Below, one piece after another: positions 16,435 to 25,191 of a stretch of 32,995 bases of DNA. The DNA is from DATDDB01 sp035260545 (GTDB taxonomy: Bacteria > Pseudomonadota > Gammaproteobacteria > Burkholderiales > Gallionellaceae): assembly GCA_035260545.1 (NCBI GenBank), contig DATFUZ010000020.1:1-32995 (forward strand), written 5' to 3'. The notes beneath the pieces were generated by a model. The model was given only the letters and a program-made list of their open reading frames with translations, had not been told where the DNA came from and did no database searches. Each line of letters begins with the position of its first letter. Position 1 is the first letter of the stretch. Made by a program: the position numbers and the translations under genes.

Positions 16435-17337
16435 TCAGGCCGGGAACACCCCGGTCGAAAGATAACGGTCGCCGCGGTCGCACACGATGAACACGATGGT
16501 CGCGTTCTCGACCTGCCGCGATATGCGCAGCGCTACCGCCAGCGCGCCACCCGAGGAAATGCCGCAGAAAATGCCCTCCTCGCGCGCCAGCCGCCGCGTC
16601 ATCTCCTCGGCGTCGGCCTGGCCCACGTATTCCAGCCGGTCCACGCGCTGCTTGTCGTAGATCTTCGGCAGGTAGGCCTCCGGCCACTTGCGGATGCCGG
16701 GAATCTGCGCCCCCTCTTCCGGCTGCGCGCCTATCACCTGGATGGCAGGATTCCGCTCCTTCAGGTAACGCGAGCAGCCCATGATGGTGCCCGTCGTCCC
16801 CATGCTGCTGACGAAGTGCGTCACCTCGCCGTGCGTGTCGCGCCAGATCTCCGGGCCGGTGCCCTCATAGTGCGCCAGTGGATTGTCCGCATTGGCGAAC
16901 TGGTCGAGGATGATCCCCTTGCCCGCGTCGCGCAGCTTCTCCGCCGTGTCGCGCGCCAGCTCCATGCTGCCCGATGCGGGTGTCAGCACCAGCTCCGCGC
17001 CGAAGGCGCGCATGGTCTGCCGCCGCTCCACGCTCTGGTTGTCGGGCATCACCAAAATCATCTGGTAGCCGCGCATCGCTGCCGCCATCGCCAGCGCAAT
17101 GCCGGTATTGCCCGAGGTCGCCTCGATCAGCGTATCGCCCGGCTTGATGTCGCCGCGCGCCTCGGCATGGGTGATCATCGACAGCGCGGGCCTGTCCTTC
17201 ACCGAACCGGCGGGATTGTTGCCTTCCAGCTTCGCCAGCAGCACATTGCTGGTATTGCCGGGGATGCGTTTCAGTCTGACCAGCGGCGTATTTCCGACGA
17301 ATTGTTCTATGGTGGGGTAAGCAGAGGTAGACGGCAT
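16435..17337 (-). CDS. cysM: Cysteine synthase B (O-acetylserine sulfhydrylase)
   Basis: PLP enzyme joining O-acetylserine with sulfide or thiosulfate to give cysteine or S-sulfocysteine. 300 residues, the CysM length. The PLP lysine is Lys47 in NPAGSVKDRP, the phosphate and substrate loop TSGNTG is at 74-79, and GISSGG near residue 255 binds the cofactor. The EGNNPAGSVKDRPA context is typical of the B isozyme. It lies downstream of comEA on the same strand beyond a terminator, and four bases upstream of the barrel gene, with which it forms an operon. Confidence 0.95.
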   Translation of the reverse strand: MPSTSAYPTIEQFVGNTPLVRLKRIPGNTSNVLLAKLEGNNPAGSVKDRPALSMITHAEARGDIKPGDTLIEATSGNTGIALAMAAAMRGYQMILVMPDNQSVERRQTMRAFGAELVLTPASGSMELARDTAEKLRDAGKGIILDQFANADNPLAHYEGTGPEIWRDTHGEVTHFVSSMGTTGTIMGCSRYLKERNPAIQVIGAQPEEGAQIPGIRKWPEAYLPKIYDKQRVDRLEYVGQADAEEMTRRLAREEGIFCGISSGGALAVALRISRQVENATIVFIVCDRGDRYLSTGVFPA

Positions 17338-17404
17338 GGATGGATCGCCTGCGCATTGAAGTATCTATGGCGAGAGTTTAACCCACAGGGACGGGGATTC
17401 ACAA

Positions 17405-17436
17405 AGAAAAACCCGCCGGGCGCGGGCGCGGCGGGC
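17405..17436 (-). terminator. Rho-independent terminator of comEA
   Basis: On the minus strand CCCGCCG, a 10-base loop, CGGCGGG, then TTTTTC; the stem is 17435-17429 and 17418-17412. It begins 20 bases after the comEA stop and separates it from cysM. Confidence 0.85.
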
Positions 17437-17455
17437 TGTGGCGGATCGCGGCGGC

Positions 17456-17863
17456 TTATTGCTGCGCGGACTTGCCGCCCTGGTGCTTCTTGCCTTTCTT
17501 TTTCCCCTTCTTCTTGTTGTGCTTCTGGCCGTCCTGGCCGGCCTGACCTGCATTGGCCGGCGCAGCCTGCTTGCTCCCGGCCTGCGCGGGCTGGGCGTGC
17601 GTCGAAGAAGCGCCATTCACGGTCAGCCCGCCGCGCATTTTTGCCACCGTCTTCCCCCCAAAGCCCCTCACGTTCTTCAGGTCATCCACGCTCTTGAAAG
17701 GGCCATGCTGCTTGCGGTAATCGATGATGGCCTGGGCCTTGACCGGACCGATCCCCTTCACCGTATCCAGCTCCTCCTTGGTCGCGGTATTCAGGTTCAC
17801 GGCGGCAAACGCGCCGAAGGAAAACGCAAAAAACGCAAACAGCGCCAACAGCAGTTTCTTCAT
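17456..17863 (-). CDS. ComEA-like helix-hairpin-helix DNA-binding protein with lysine-rich tail
   Basis: Exported 135-residue protein. A signal peptide covers 1-20 (cleavage after AFA). Residues 21-85 are a double helix-hairpin-helix of the ComEA type (VNLNTATKEELDTVKGIGP and the second hairpin VRGFGGKTV), which binds DNA in the periplasm and helps pull it in during natural transformation. The C-terminal third is an Ala/Gln/Gly linker followed by a strongly basic run of Lys, His and Gly, an extension many ComEA homologues lack and that should raise nonspecific DNA affinity. The ATG at 17863 has a GGGGGA ribosome site; an extended -10 promoter and a terminator bracket it as a single-gene unit. 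Confidence 0.88.
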   Translation of the reverse strand: MKKLLLALFAFFAFSFGAFAAVNLNTATKEELDTVKGIGPVKAQAIIDYRKQHGPFKSVDDLKNVRGFGGKTVAKMRGGLTVNGASSTHAQPAQAGSKQAAPANAGQAGQDGQKHNKKKGKKKGKKHQGGKSAQQ

Positions 17864-17925
17864 CTCATATCCCCCCTGGAATTAATCACAATATCGTCCC
17901 GGCGCGCCTGCGCGCAGGACGGCGC

Positions 17926-17934
17926 ATTATAGCA
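17926..17934 (-). promoter_or_regulatory. Extended -10 promoter of comEA
   Basis: TGC-TATAAT on the minus strand, a consensus extended -10, predicting a start about 56 bases before the comEA ATG. No strong -35, as expected for this class. The region 17935-18084 beyond it shows no gene. Confidence 0.6.
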
Positions 17935-18084
17935 ATGCCGCGCTCCCAACGGTCCATTCTGACCGCTCCTACAGCGCGCCCCACCCCCTGTGCGCCACCG
18001 AGTAGCGCAGGCGGGTCAGGGGCCGCCCCCCCGCGCTAATCTGCGAGCGTCATTGGACCAATCAGGAAACATGCCAAAACACAA

Positions 18085-21000
18085 TCACCCCCGCCCCCTC
18101 CCCTTCACCATCGCATAAATCACCGGTATCACCAGCAGGGTCAGCACCGTGGAAGTGACCATGCCCCCCACCATGGGGGCGGCGATGCGGCGCATCACTT
18201 CCGAGCCGGTGCCGCTGCCCCACATGATGGGCAGCAGGCCGGCCATGATGGCGGCGACCGTCATCATCTTGGGGCGGACGCGCTGCACGGCGCCTTCCAT
18301 CACGGCGGCATGGAGCTCCGGCAGGGTGGGCTGCATGACGCCGCGCTCTTCCCGCACCTTGCCCCAGGCCTGGTCAAGATAGACCAGCATCACCACACCC
18401 GTCTCGGCGGCGACCCCGGCCAGGGCGATGAAACCCACCGCGGCGGCGACGCTCACGTTATAGCCCAGCAGCCACATCAGCCATACGCCGCCCACCAGCG
18501 CGAAGGGCACCGAAAGCATGACGATGAGCGACTCGGTCACGCGCCGGAAATAGAGATAGAGCAGCACGAAGATGAGCAGGAGGGTGAGCGGGATGACAAG
18601 CTTCATCTTCGCCGCGGCGCGCTCCATGTATTCGTATTGCCCGCTCCAGGTCGCGTAATAGCCCGGCGGGAATTTCACCCTGGCGTTCACCACCTGCTGC
18701 GCGCGACGCACGAAGCCGCCGAGATCGGACTCGCGGGTGTCCACGAAGACATAGGCGGAGAGCAGCGCATTCTCGGTGCGGATGACGGGCGCGCCGCGCG
18801 AGATCTCCACCTTCGCCACCTGCCCCAGCGGAATCTGCGCGCCCTGCGGGGTGGGCACCAGCACCTGCCCGGCGATGCGCTGCGGGCTGTCGCGCAGCTC
18901 GCGCGGGTAGCGCACGATGACGCCGTAGCGCTCGCGCCCCTCCACGGTGGTGGTCACGGTCTGGCCGCCCAGGGCTACCGCCACCACATTCATCACGTCG
19001 CCGGTATTGAGGCCGTAGCGGGCCAGGGCATCGCGGTCCGGCACAATGTTGAGGTAGTAGCCGCCGGTGACGCGCTCGGCGTAGGCGCTGGAGGTGCCGG
19101 GCACGGTGCGCATCACGCTTTCGATCTGACGCGACAGCTTCTCGATCTGGTCCAGGTTCTGGCCGAAGACCTTGATCCCGACGGGCGTGCGGATGCCGGT
19201 GGAGAGCATGTCGATGCGCGCCCTGATGGGCATGGTCCAGGAATTCGCAATCCCCGGCATGCGCAACGCCTTGTCCATTTCCGCGATCAGCTTGTCCATG
19301 GTCATGCCCGGCCGCCACTGCTCCTGCGGCTTGAGGTTGATCACGGTCTCGAACATCTCCAGCGGCGCCGGGTCGGTCGCGGTGTCCGCGCGGCCGGCCT
19401 TGCCGAACACCGACGCCACTTCGGGGAAGCTCTTGATCACCCGGTCCTGCAGTTGCAGCAACTGTCCAGCGCGCGTGACAGACATGCCGGGCAGCGAACT
19501 GGGCATGTAGAGCAGCGTGCCTTCGTTCAGCGTGGGCATGAATTCGCTGCCCAGGCGGCTCCACGGATAGAAGGTGAGCGCCATGGCCAGCACGGCGGTG
19601 CCCAGCACCACGCTTTTGCGGCGCAGCGCCCATTCCAGCACCGGGCGGTAGATGTAGATCAGGAAGCGGTTGATCGGGTTCTCCTGCTCGGCGCGCAGCC
19701 GGCCGCGCACGAAATACAGCATCAGCACCGGCACCAGGGTCACCGACAGCAGCGCCGCCCCCGCCATGGCGAAGGTCTTGGTGTAGGCCAGCGGCGAGAA
19801 CAGCCGTCCCTCCTGCGCCTGCAGGGTAAACACCGGCAGGAAGGACACCGTGATGATGAGCAGCGAGAAGAACAGCGCCGGCCCGACCTCGGCGCAGGAG
19901 CTTATGATCGCCTCCGCACGCGACTCGCCTGGTTTTAGGCGTTCGAGATGCTTGTGCGCGTTCTCTATCATCACGATGGCGGCGTCCACCATGGCGCCGA
20001 TGGCGATGGCGATCCCGCCCAGGCTCATGATGTTGGAGTTGATGCCCAGCCCGCGCATGGCGATGAAGGCGATGAGGATGCCCACCGGCAGCATCAATAT
20101 GGCGACCAGGGCGCTCCGCGCATGCAGCAGGAACACCAGGCATACCAGCGCCACGATCAGCCCCTCCTCGCCCAGGGTGTGCTCCAGCGTGCGGATGGCG
20201 CGCTCGATCAGCCCGGAGCGGTCATACACGGTCTGCACCGTGACTCCCTTCGGCAGGCCGCTGGAGATTTCGGCGATACGCGTCTTCACGTTGCGGATCA
20301 CGTCCAGCGCATTCTCGCCGTAGCGTGCGACCGCAATGCCGGACACCACCTCGCCCTCGCCGTTCAGCTCGGTGATGCCGCGCCGGCTCGCCGGCACCAG
20401 TTCCACGCGCGCCACGTCGCGCAGCAGCACCGGCGTGCCGCCGTCGCTTTTCAGCGCCAGGGTCTCCAGGTCGCGGCTGTCGCGGAAATAGCCTTCGCCG
20501 CGGATCATGTACTCGGTCTCGCCCATTTCCAGCGTGCGCCCGCCCACGTCCCGGTTGGCATCGCGTATCACCTGCTCGATGCGCGCCAGCGGGATGTTGT
20601 AGGCGCGCAGCTTCACCGGGTCCACCGTCACCTGGTATTGCTGCACGAAGCCGCCGGCCGAGGCCACCTCGGCCACGCCCGGCGCCTTGCCGAGCTGGTA
20701 GCGCAGATACCAGTCCTGGATGGAGCGCAACTCGGCCAGCGTCTTGTTCTTCGCCAGCAGCGCATACTCATAGACCCAGCCCACGCCGGAGGCATCCGGC
20801 CCGAGCACGGGGGTGACACCGCGCGGCAGGCGGTCCGACGCCTGGTTGAGGTATTCGAGCACGCGCGAGCGTGCCCAGTAGACATCGGTGCCGTCCTCGA
20901 AGATCACGTAGACGAAGGACACGCCGAAGAAGGAGAAGCCGCGCACCACCTTGGATTTGGGCACGGAAAGCAGCGCCGTGGTCAGCGGATAGGTCACCTG

Positions 21001-21189
21001 GTCTTCCACCACCTGCGGCGCCTGGCCAGGATACTCGGTGTAGACGATCACCTGGGTGTCGGAGAGATCGGGCAGCGCGTCCACCGGCGTGTGCGCGATG
21101 GCGTAGGCGCCCGCAATCACCACAAACAGCGTGGCAAGCAAGACCAGGAAGGGATTGCGCGCGGACCATTTGATAAGCTTACTCAGCAT
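18085..21189 (-). CDS. cusA: Copper/silver RND efflux pump CusA
   Basis: Proton-driven inner-membrane pump of the heavy-metal RND family that expels Cu(I)/Ag(I) through CusB and CusC. 1034 residues with the RND layout: helix at 13-31, periplasmic domain, central helices 340-495, second periplasmic domain, C-terminal helices. The three metal-binding methionines of the CusA cleft are all present: Met562 in LYMPS, Met612 in LEMFE and Met661 in IDMLSTG, which marks copper/silver instead of zinc/cobalt. The proton-relay acids Asp402 and Glu409 lie in MVDAAIVMIEN. The start overlaps the end of cusB by 11 bases. Last gene of the operon. Confidence 0.95.
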   Translation of the reverse strand: MLSKLIKWSARNPFLVLLATLFVVIAGAYAIAHTPVDALPDLSDTQVIVYTEYPGQAPQVVEDQVTYPLTTALLSVPKSKVVRGFSFFGVSFVYVIFEDGTDVYWARSRVLEYLNQASDRLPRGVTPVLGPDASGVGWVYEYALLAKNKTLAELRSIQDWYLRYQLGKAPGVAEVASAGGFVQQYQVTVDPVKLRAYNIPLARIEQVIRDANRDVGGRTLEMGETEYMIRGEGYFRDSRDLETLALKSDGGTPVLLRDVARVELVPASRRGITELNGEGEVVSGIAVARYGENALDVIRNVKTRIAEISSGLPKGVTVQTVYDRSGLIERAIRTLEHTLGEEGLIVALVCLVFLLHARSALVAILMLPVGILIAFIAMRGLGINSNIMSLGGIAIAIGAMVDAAIVMIENAHKHLERLKPGESRAEAIISSCAEVGPALFFSLLIITVSFLPVFTLQAQEGRLFSPLAYTKTFAMAGAALLSVTLVPVLMLYFVRGRLRAEQENPINRFLIYIYRPVLEWALRRKSVVLGTAVLAMALTFYPWSRLGSEFMPTLNEGTLLYMPSSLPGMSVTRAGQLLQLQDRVIKSFPEVASVFGKAGRADTATDPAPLEMFETVINLKPQEQWRPGMTMDKLIAEMDKALRMPGIANSWTMPIRARIDMLSTGIRTPVGIKVFGQNLDQIEKLSRQIESVMRTVPGTSSAYAERVTGGYYLNIVPDRDALARYGLNTGDVMNVVAVALGGQTVTTTVEGRERYGVIVRYPRELRDSPQRIAGQVLVPTPQGAQIPLGQVAKVEISRGAPVIRTENALLSAYVFVDTRESDLGGFVRRAQQVVNARVKFPPGYYATWSGQYEYMERAAAKMKLVIPLTLLLIFVLLYLYFRRVTESLIVMLSVPFALVGGVWLMWLLGYNVSVAAAVGFIALAGVAAETGVVMLVYLDQAWGKVREERGVMQPTLPELHAAVMEGAVQRVRPKMMTVAAIMAGLLPIMWGSGTGSEVMRRIAAPMVGGMVTSTVLTLLVIPVIYAMVKGRGRG

Positions 21190-22567
21190 GATGGTGCTCC
21201 GTCTTCGCGCCGTTCACAGGCGTGTCGTGGCCGGACATATCCAGGGGTTTGGCCCCGCTCTTGGGTTGGGGCCTATGCATGGTCTGGGACATGTCCATCT
21301 TCGTGGGCGCCGCCGCGGACGCGCTGCTCGCGGCTGCGGGCTGCGCCTGCGCCGCACCCGATCCCACCGCCCCCAGCGCCGATTTCAGGTTGCTCTCCGC
21401 ATCCAGCAGGAAGTTGGCATGGCTGACCACCTGCTCGCCCTCGGCAAGGCCGCTCAGCACCTCGACATAATCTCCCGCCTGCTGCCCCAGCTTGAGCATG
21501 CGCGGCACGAATCGCCCGGGTGCGACCCGCACCATGGCGATCTGCCGCGTGCCGGTGTCTATCACCGCGGAGCGCGGAATGCTCAGCACCGGCCTGGCCG
21601 CCACCTTGGCCGAGAGATCAACGGTGGCGAACATGCCGGGGCGCAGCCTGCCCTTTTTGTTCGGCAACACGACCCGGACCTCCACCGTGCGGGTCTGCGG
21701 GTCCAGCACCGGGGCGATGAAGCTCACCTTTCCCTGGAAAACCTCGCCGGGATAGGCGTCCAGCGTAATGCTCACCGGCTGCTTGAGATGCAGCACGTCC
21801 TGATCCTGCTCGGACACCTGCGCCTGCACCCACACCGTGGAAAGATCGGCCAGCCGGAACAGCACCGTGCCCGCGGCGAAGCGCGCGCCATCCGTCGCAG
21901 GCTTGGCCAGCACCACGCCGTTGATCGGCGAGCGCAGCACCAGCCTCGCCGCGCCCTGCTTGAGCTGGGCCAGGTCGCGGTCGGAGATCTCCCAGTTCTG
22001 CAGACGCTTGCGCGTGCTGCGCGCCACGTCGGGCAGGCCGGATTGCTCGGCGAGCTGGTACTCGCGCACCGCGCTTTCCAGGTCCGGGCTGTACACCGTG
22101 AGCAGCGGCTCGCCGCGCGTCACGCGCTCGCCGGTGGCGTTCACGTGCAGCTTCTGCACCCAGCCGGAAAAGCGCGGCGCGACCTCGTAGAGATTGCGCT
22201 CGCTGGGCTGCACCACCGCGCTGGCGCGCACCGTGCGCGACAGCTTGCGCATGGTCGCGGCCTCGGTGGTCACGCCCAGCAGCTGCATGCGCTCGGGCGA
22301 CACCGTCACACTCGCGCCGCCGGTTTCCTCGCCCGCATACACCGGCACGTAGTCCATGCCCATGGCGTCCTTCTTGGGCACGGGCGAAGTGTCGGGCAGG
22401 CCCATGGGATTGCGGTAGTAGAGTATCTTGCGCTCGTCCTGGGCGGCCGCGTTGGCGCCGGAGTGGCCGCCGGAGCGGGAGGCGGGCGCATGCGCACCCC
22501 ACATGTAGCCGCCCCCCGCGCCCAGCACGGCGGCAGCGGCGATCAATGCAATGGTCGGGTATTTCAT
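21179..22567 (-). CDS. cusB: Membrane-fusion protein CusB of the copper/silver efflux system
   Basis: Periplasmic adaptor linking CusA to CusC and passing metal to the pump. 462 residues: N-terminal membrane anchor (4-24), heavy-metal-binding domain at about 48-77 (YYRNPMG, then KKDAMGMDYVPVY), then barrel-sandwich, lipoyl-like and beta-barrel domains typical of RND adaptors. The C-terminus carries an unusual Met/His-rich tail (MDMSQTMH, LDMSGHD, EHHHAE) that could bind copper in the manner of CusF, which is absent here. The ATG overlaps the cusC stop (ATGA, 22564-22567), so translation is coupled; the cusA start overlaps its end. Confidence 0.94.
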   Translation of the reverse strand: MKYPTIALIAAAAVLGAGGGYMWGAHAPASRSGGHSGANAAAQDERKILYYRNPMGLPDTSPVPKKDAMGMDYVPVYAGEETGGASVTVSPERMQLLGVTTEAATMRKLSRTVRASAVVQPSERNLYEVAPRFSGWVQKLHVNATGERVTRGEPLLTVYSPDLESAVREYQLAEQSGLPDVARSTRKRLQNWEISDRDLAQLKQGAARLVLRSPINGVVLAKPATDGARFAAGTVLFRLADLSTVWVQAQVSEQDQDVLHLKQPVSITLDAYPGEVFQGKVSFIAPVLDPQTRTVEVRVVLPNKKGRLRPGMFATVDLSAKVAARPVLSIPRSAVIDTGTRQIAMVRVAPGRFVPRMLKLGQQAGDYVEVLSGLAEGEQVVSHANFLLDAESNLKSALGAVGSGAAQAQPAAASSASAAAPTKMDMSQTMHRPQPKSGAKPLDMSGHDTPVNGAKTEHHHAE

Positions 22568-23832
22568 AGGTCGTCCCCTATCAACTGTTCGATTCCGGCC
22601 AGTTCGACCTGCTGCGCGACCTGCGCATCCAGTTCGTCCAGCCTGGTTTTTTCCACCTGTTGTTTGGCGTCGAGCAAAGTCGCGAAATCGACATTGCCGT
22701 TGCGGTAGCCGGCGAGCGCACCCTTGAACGCCACCTCCGCCAGCGGCAGCGCGCGCTGGCTGTCCAGCGCCTCCTGCTGCTGCGCGGCCCGCAAGGCGGC
22801 AAGCCGCTCGCGCAGCGCGCCCAGCAGCCGGGCTTCGGCCGCCTGGCGGCGGGCGCGGCTCGCATCCGCCGATTCCGCTGCCGCACGCTGTTCGGCGCGG
22901 TGCGCGCTGACTTGCAGGGGAACGGTGAATTCAAGCACGGCGCCGAAGGTATTGAAGGTGCTGCCGCGCTCCGTCGGACCGATGCCGACGAGGAAATCCG
23001 GCCTTTGGTTACGGCGGGCGAGATCGGAGCGGCTTTCCGCGGCGTTCACCTGCGCGCTGTCGCCGGCCAGCTCCGGGCTGGCCTCGCGCACGCGCTGGGT
23101 GAGCGCGGCCTCGTCGAGCGCGGCCGGGGCGGGTATGGGACGCAGTTCGGCGGGCGCCTGCAAAGGCGCGTCCGCCGGGCGGTTGAGCAGGGCGTTGATG
23201 CGCGCCTGGGCGCGGCTGTATGCCGCGGTCAGCGCATAGCGTTCGGTCTGCAGCGAAGACTGCTGCAGTTGCGCGCGTATCATCTCCTGCTGGCTGACCA
23301 GGCCGGTTTCATAGCGCGATTTCGCCACCTGCGCCACCGAGTCGGCGAAGGCGGAAAGCTCGGCGTTGATCGCCAGCGCCTGATACGCCCGGTAATAGCG
23401 GGCAAAGGCCAGCTTCACCTCGGTGCGCAGCGCGGCGCGCACTGCGCGCTGACTCTGGACGGCCACATCGGCGTCGGCCTCGGCCGCCTGCTTCTGCGCA
23501 TCGCGCTTGCCCCAGCCCGGGATGGGCTGGAGAAACTTGTACATGGTCATGCCGTCCTGGCGCGGATCCAGCGTGGGGTTGTTGCGCGGCACATCCCACC
23601 ACTCTATGCGTACGCTGGGGTCGGGCAGCGCGCCCGCCGCCTCGGCGCGGTCTGCGGCGCTCGCGGCTTCGTGCTGCGCCGCCTGCAGCTCGGCGCTATT
23701 CTGCTCCATCCATTGCAGCAGACTCTGCGCGCTGGCCCCTGGCGGACCGGCATCAACGCCCGGCGGGGCGCCCCATGCCGGCGTGGCCGCAAGTGCGGCG
23801 CAAATTATTAATATTTTCAATGTAGTGCCCAT
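22564..23832 (-). CDS. cusC: TolC-family outer-membrane channel CusC
   Basis: Outer-membrane factor that completes the CusCBA tunnel. 422 residues with a signal peptide (1-22, ending AWG-A) and two tandem outer-membrane efflux repeats of long helices (about 35-215 and 245-415), as in TolC/CusC. No lipobox cysteine is visible, unlike E. coli CusC. The ATG at 23832 has GGAG a little upstream. First of the three efflux genes, 99 bases after the small Cys/His protein gene on the same strand and overlapping cusB by four bases. Confidence 0.93.
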   Translation of the reverse strand: MGTTLKILIICAALAATPAWGAPPGVDAGPPGASAQSLLQWMEQNSAELQAAQHEAASAADRAEAAGALPDPSVRIEWWDVPRNNPTLDPRQDGMTMYKFLQPIPGWGKRDAQKQAAEADADVAVQSQRAVRAALRTEVKLAFARYYRAYQALAINAELSAFADSVAQVAKSRYETGLVSQQEMIRAQLQQSSLQTERYALTAAYSRAQARINALLNRPADAPLQAPAELRPIPAPAALDEAALTQRVREASPELAGDSAQVNAAESRSDLARRNQRPDFLVGIGPTERGSTFNTFGAVLEFTVPLQVSAHRAEQRAAAESADASRARRQAAEARLLGALRERLAALRAAQQQEALDSQRALPLAEVAFKGALAGYRNGNVDFATLLDAKQQVEKTRLDELDAQVAQQVELAGIEQLIGDDL

Positions 23833-23931
23833 ATCCGTTCTCCGACATGCGCCGCGGACGGCGCATCACCATGCGGAACATGCGCACGGCACACCCTCCC
23901 GCGGATGCGGGATGGCCGCGCGCCGGGCGGG

Positions 23932-24300
23932 CTAATTCAGCAGGGAGCAGTACAGGATGGGAAGAGGCGGACTGGCCGCGAGCTGCGGCTCGGTCGGCAC
24001 GCGTACGGTGAGGCCTTGCGCCAGGGGAACCAGCACGTGCAAGACCGCGGGGCTGACGGGCGGAGCGGTCAACTGCGCATGGTCGAGGCTGACCTGGGTG
24101 GCCTGCGAGCAGTGGGTGAGGCAGACCTCATGGCCTGCTTGGCCGACATGGCAGGACATGCCCGCCTGCACCTGCACGGCGGTAGCCGGCGCCACCGGCA
24201 TGGCGGCATAGGCGCTGCCCGGGATCACCCATTGGGCGAACAGGGCCAGTGCCATCAGCAGGCGCACGATGCGGCGGTTGAGTTTGAGCGGCAGTTTCAT
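23932..24300 (-). CDS. Small exported Cys/His-rich protein leading the cus operon
   Basis: 122 residues with a long signal peptide (1-32, ending SAYA-A). The mature part has a potential metal or disulfide site: Cys50-His51, His57, Cys60, His63-Cys64, His74 and Cys118 near the end (ILYCSLL). Small exported proteins in this position precede metal RND operons (CzcI, CusD and DUF2946-like proteins), and it probably senses or buffers copper in the periplasm; membership in a named family is uncertain. The ATG at 24300 lacks a ribosome site but gives the signal peptide; a TTG at 24384 would add an implausible leader. It is the first gene after the strong promoter at 24442-24414. Confidence 0.72.
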   Translation of the reverse strand: MKLPLKLNRRIVRLLMALALFAQWVIPGSAYAAMPVAPATAVQVQAGMSCHVGQAGHEVCLTHCSQATQVSLDHAQLTAPPVSPAVLHVLVPLAQGLTVRVPTEPQLAASPPLPILYCSLLN

Positions 24301-24413
24301 GTCGGTTGTTGTGCTTGTCAAATGGGCAGGGAACTCGCCGGATGCCTCATTCCGTAATCCATCGGACTTCCGCTCCGCGAGCAAGTTCCGCCGCGAATGA
24401 AAAATCCGTTTTT

Positions 24414-24442
24414 ATCATAGGCCTGCGGCCAGACGCTGTCAA
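24414..24442 (-). promoter_or_regulatory. Near-consensus sigma70 promoter of the cus operon
   Basis: TTGACA (24442-24437), a 17-base spacer, TATGAT (24419-24414) on the minus strand, just downstream of the pgeF stop. The spacer holds the dyad GGCC-GCA-GGCC, and an AAAAACGGATTTTT dyad spans the predicted start site. The 17-base spacer argues against a MerR-type (19-20 base) promoter. Leader to the ATG is about 107 bases. Confidence 0.7.
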
Positions 24443-24450
24443 CGCGCCGC

Positions 24451-25191
24451 CTATTCCAGCCAGATGAACGTGCCCATGCGCCCGGTCGCGCCGTCGCGGC
24501 GATAGGAATAGAAACGCGCGCGGTCCGTCACCGTGCACAGGCCGCCGCCGTATGTGCGGCCGACGCCCAGCGCCTCCAGGCGCTGGCGCGCGAGCAGGAA
24601 AATGTCGGCCAGGTATTTGCCGTCGCGGTCCGGCGCCGGGGCAAAGGCCCGCTCCGCCTGCGGCTGCACCGCCATGAAAGCCTCGCGCACCTCCGCCCCC
24701 ACCTCGAAGGCGGCCGGGCCGATGGCCGGGCCCAGCCAGGCCATGAGGTTTTGCGGCGGCACGCCCATGGCCGCCACCGTGCGCTCGATCACCCCGTTGC
24801 ACAGGCCGCGCCAGCCCGCATGGGCCGCGCCCACCGCCGTGCCCTTGTCGTCGCACAGCAGCACCGGCAGGCAGTCGGCCGTCATCACCACGCACACCGA
24901 ACCCGGCTGGCGCGCGACGCAGGCGTCGGCCTGCGGCAGACAGCCCGCGGCGTCGGCATTGGCGACCGCCACGCCGTGCACCTGGTTGAGCCACACCGGC
25001 TCGGAAGGCACCAGCGCCGAGAACAACTGGCGGTTCTTGGCCACGGCCAGCGGCGCATCGCCCACATGTTCGCCAAGGTTGAGCGTGTCGTAGGGCGCCT
25101 CGCTCACCCCGCCCCGGCGCGTGGTCTGCAGCGCGCGCACGTTGGTGGGCGCCAGCCATTCCGGCACGATGCACTGTTCGATCAGTTTCAT
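24451..25191 (-). CDS. pgeF: Purine nucleoside phosphorylase / laccase-domain protein PgeF
   Basis: Member of the YfiH/YlmD/LACC1 family, 246 residues. These zinc proteins have purine nucleoside phosphorylase and adenosine deaminase activity, and PgeF edits misincorporated L-Ser in peptidoglycan precursors. The zinc triad is visible: His72 in NQVHG, Cys107 in TADCLPVLL and His124 in AAHAGWRG. The ATG at 25191 follows GGAGGT, and its first bases overlap the rluD stop (ATGA), so the two are translationally coupled. The cus promoter lies right after its stop. Confidence 0.93.
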   Translation of the reverse strand: MKLIEQCIVPEWLAPTNVRALQTTRRGGVSEAPYDTLNLGEHVGDAPLAVAKNRQLFSALVPSEPVWLNQVHGVAVANADAAGCLPQADACVARQPGSVCVVMTADCLPVLLCDDKGTAVGAAHAGWRGLCNGVIERTVAAMGVPPQNLMAWLGPAIGPAAFEVGAEVREAFMAVQPQAERAFAPAPDRDGKYLADIFLLARQRLEALGVGRTYGGGLCTVTDRARFYSYRRDGATGRMGTFIWLE

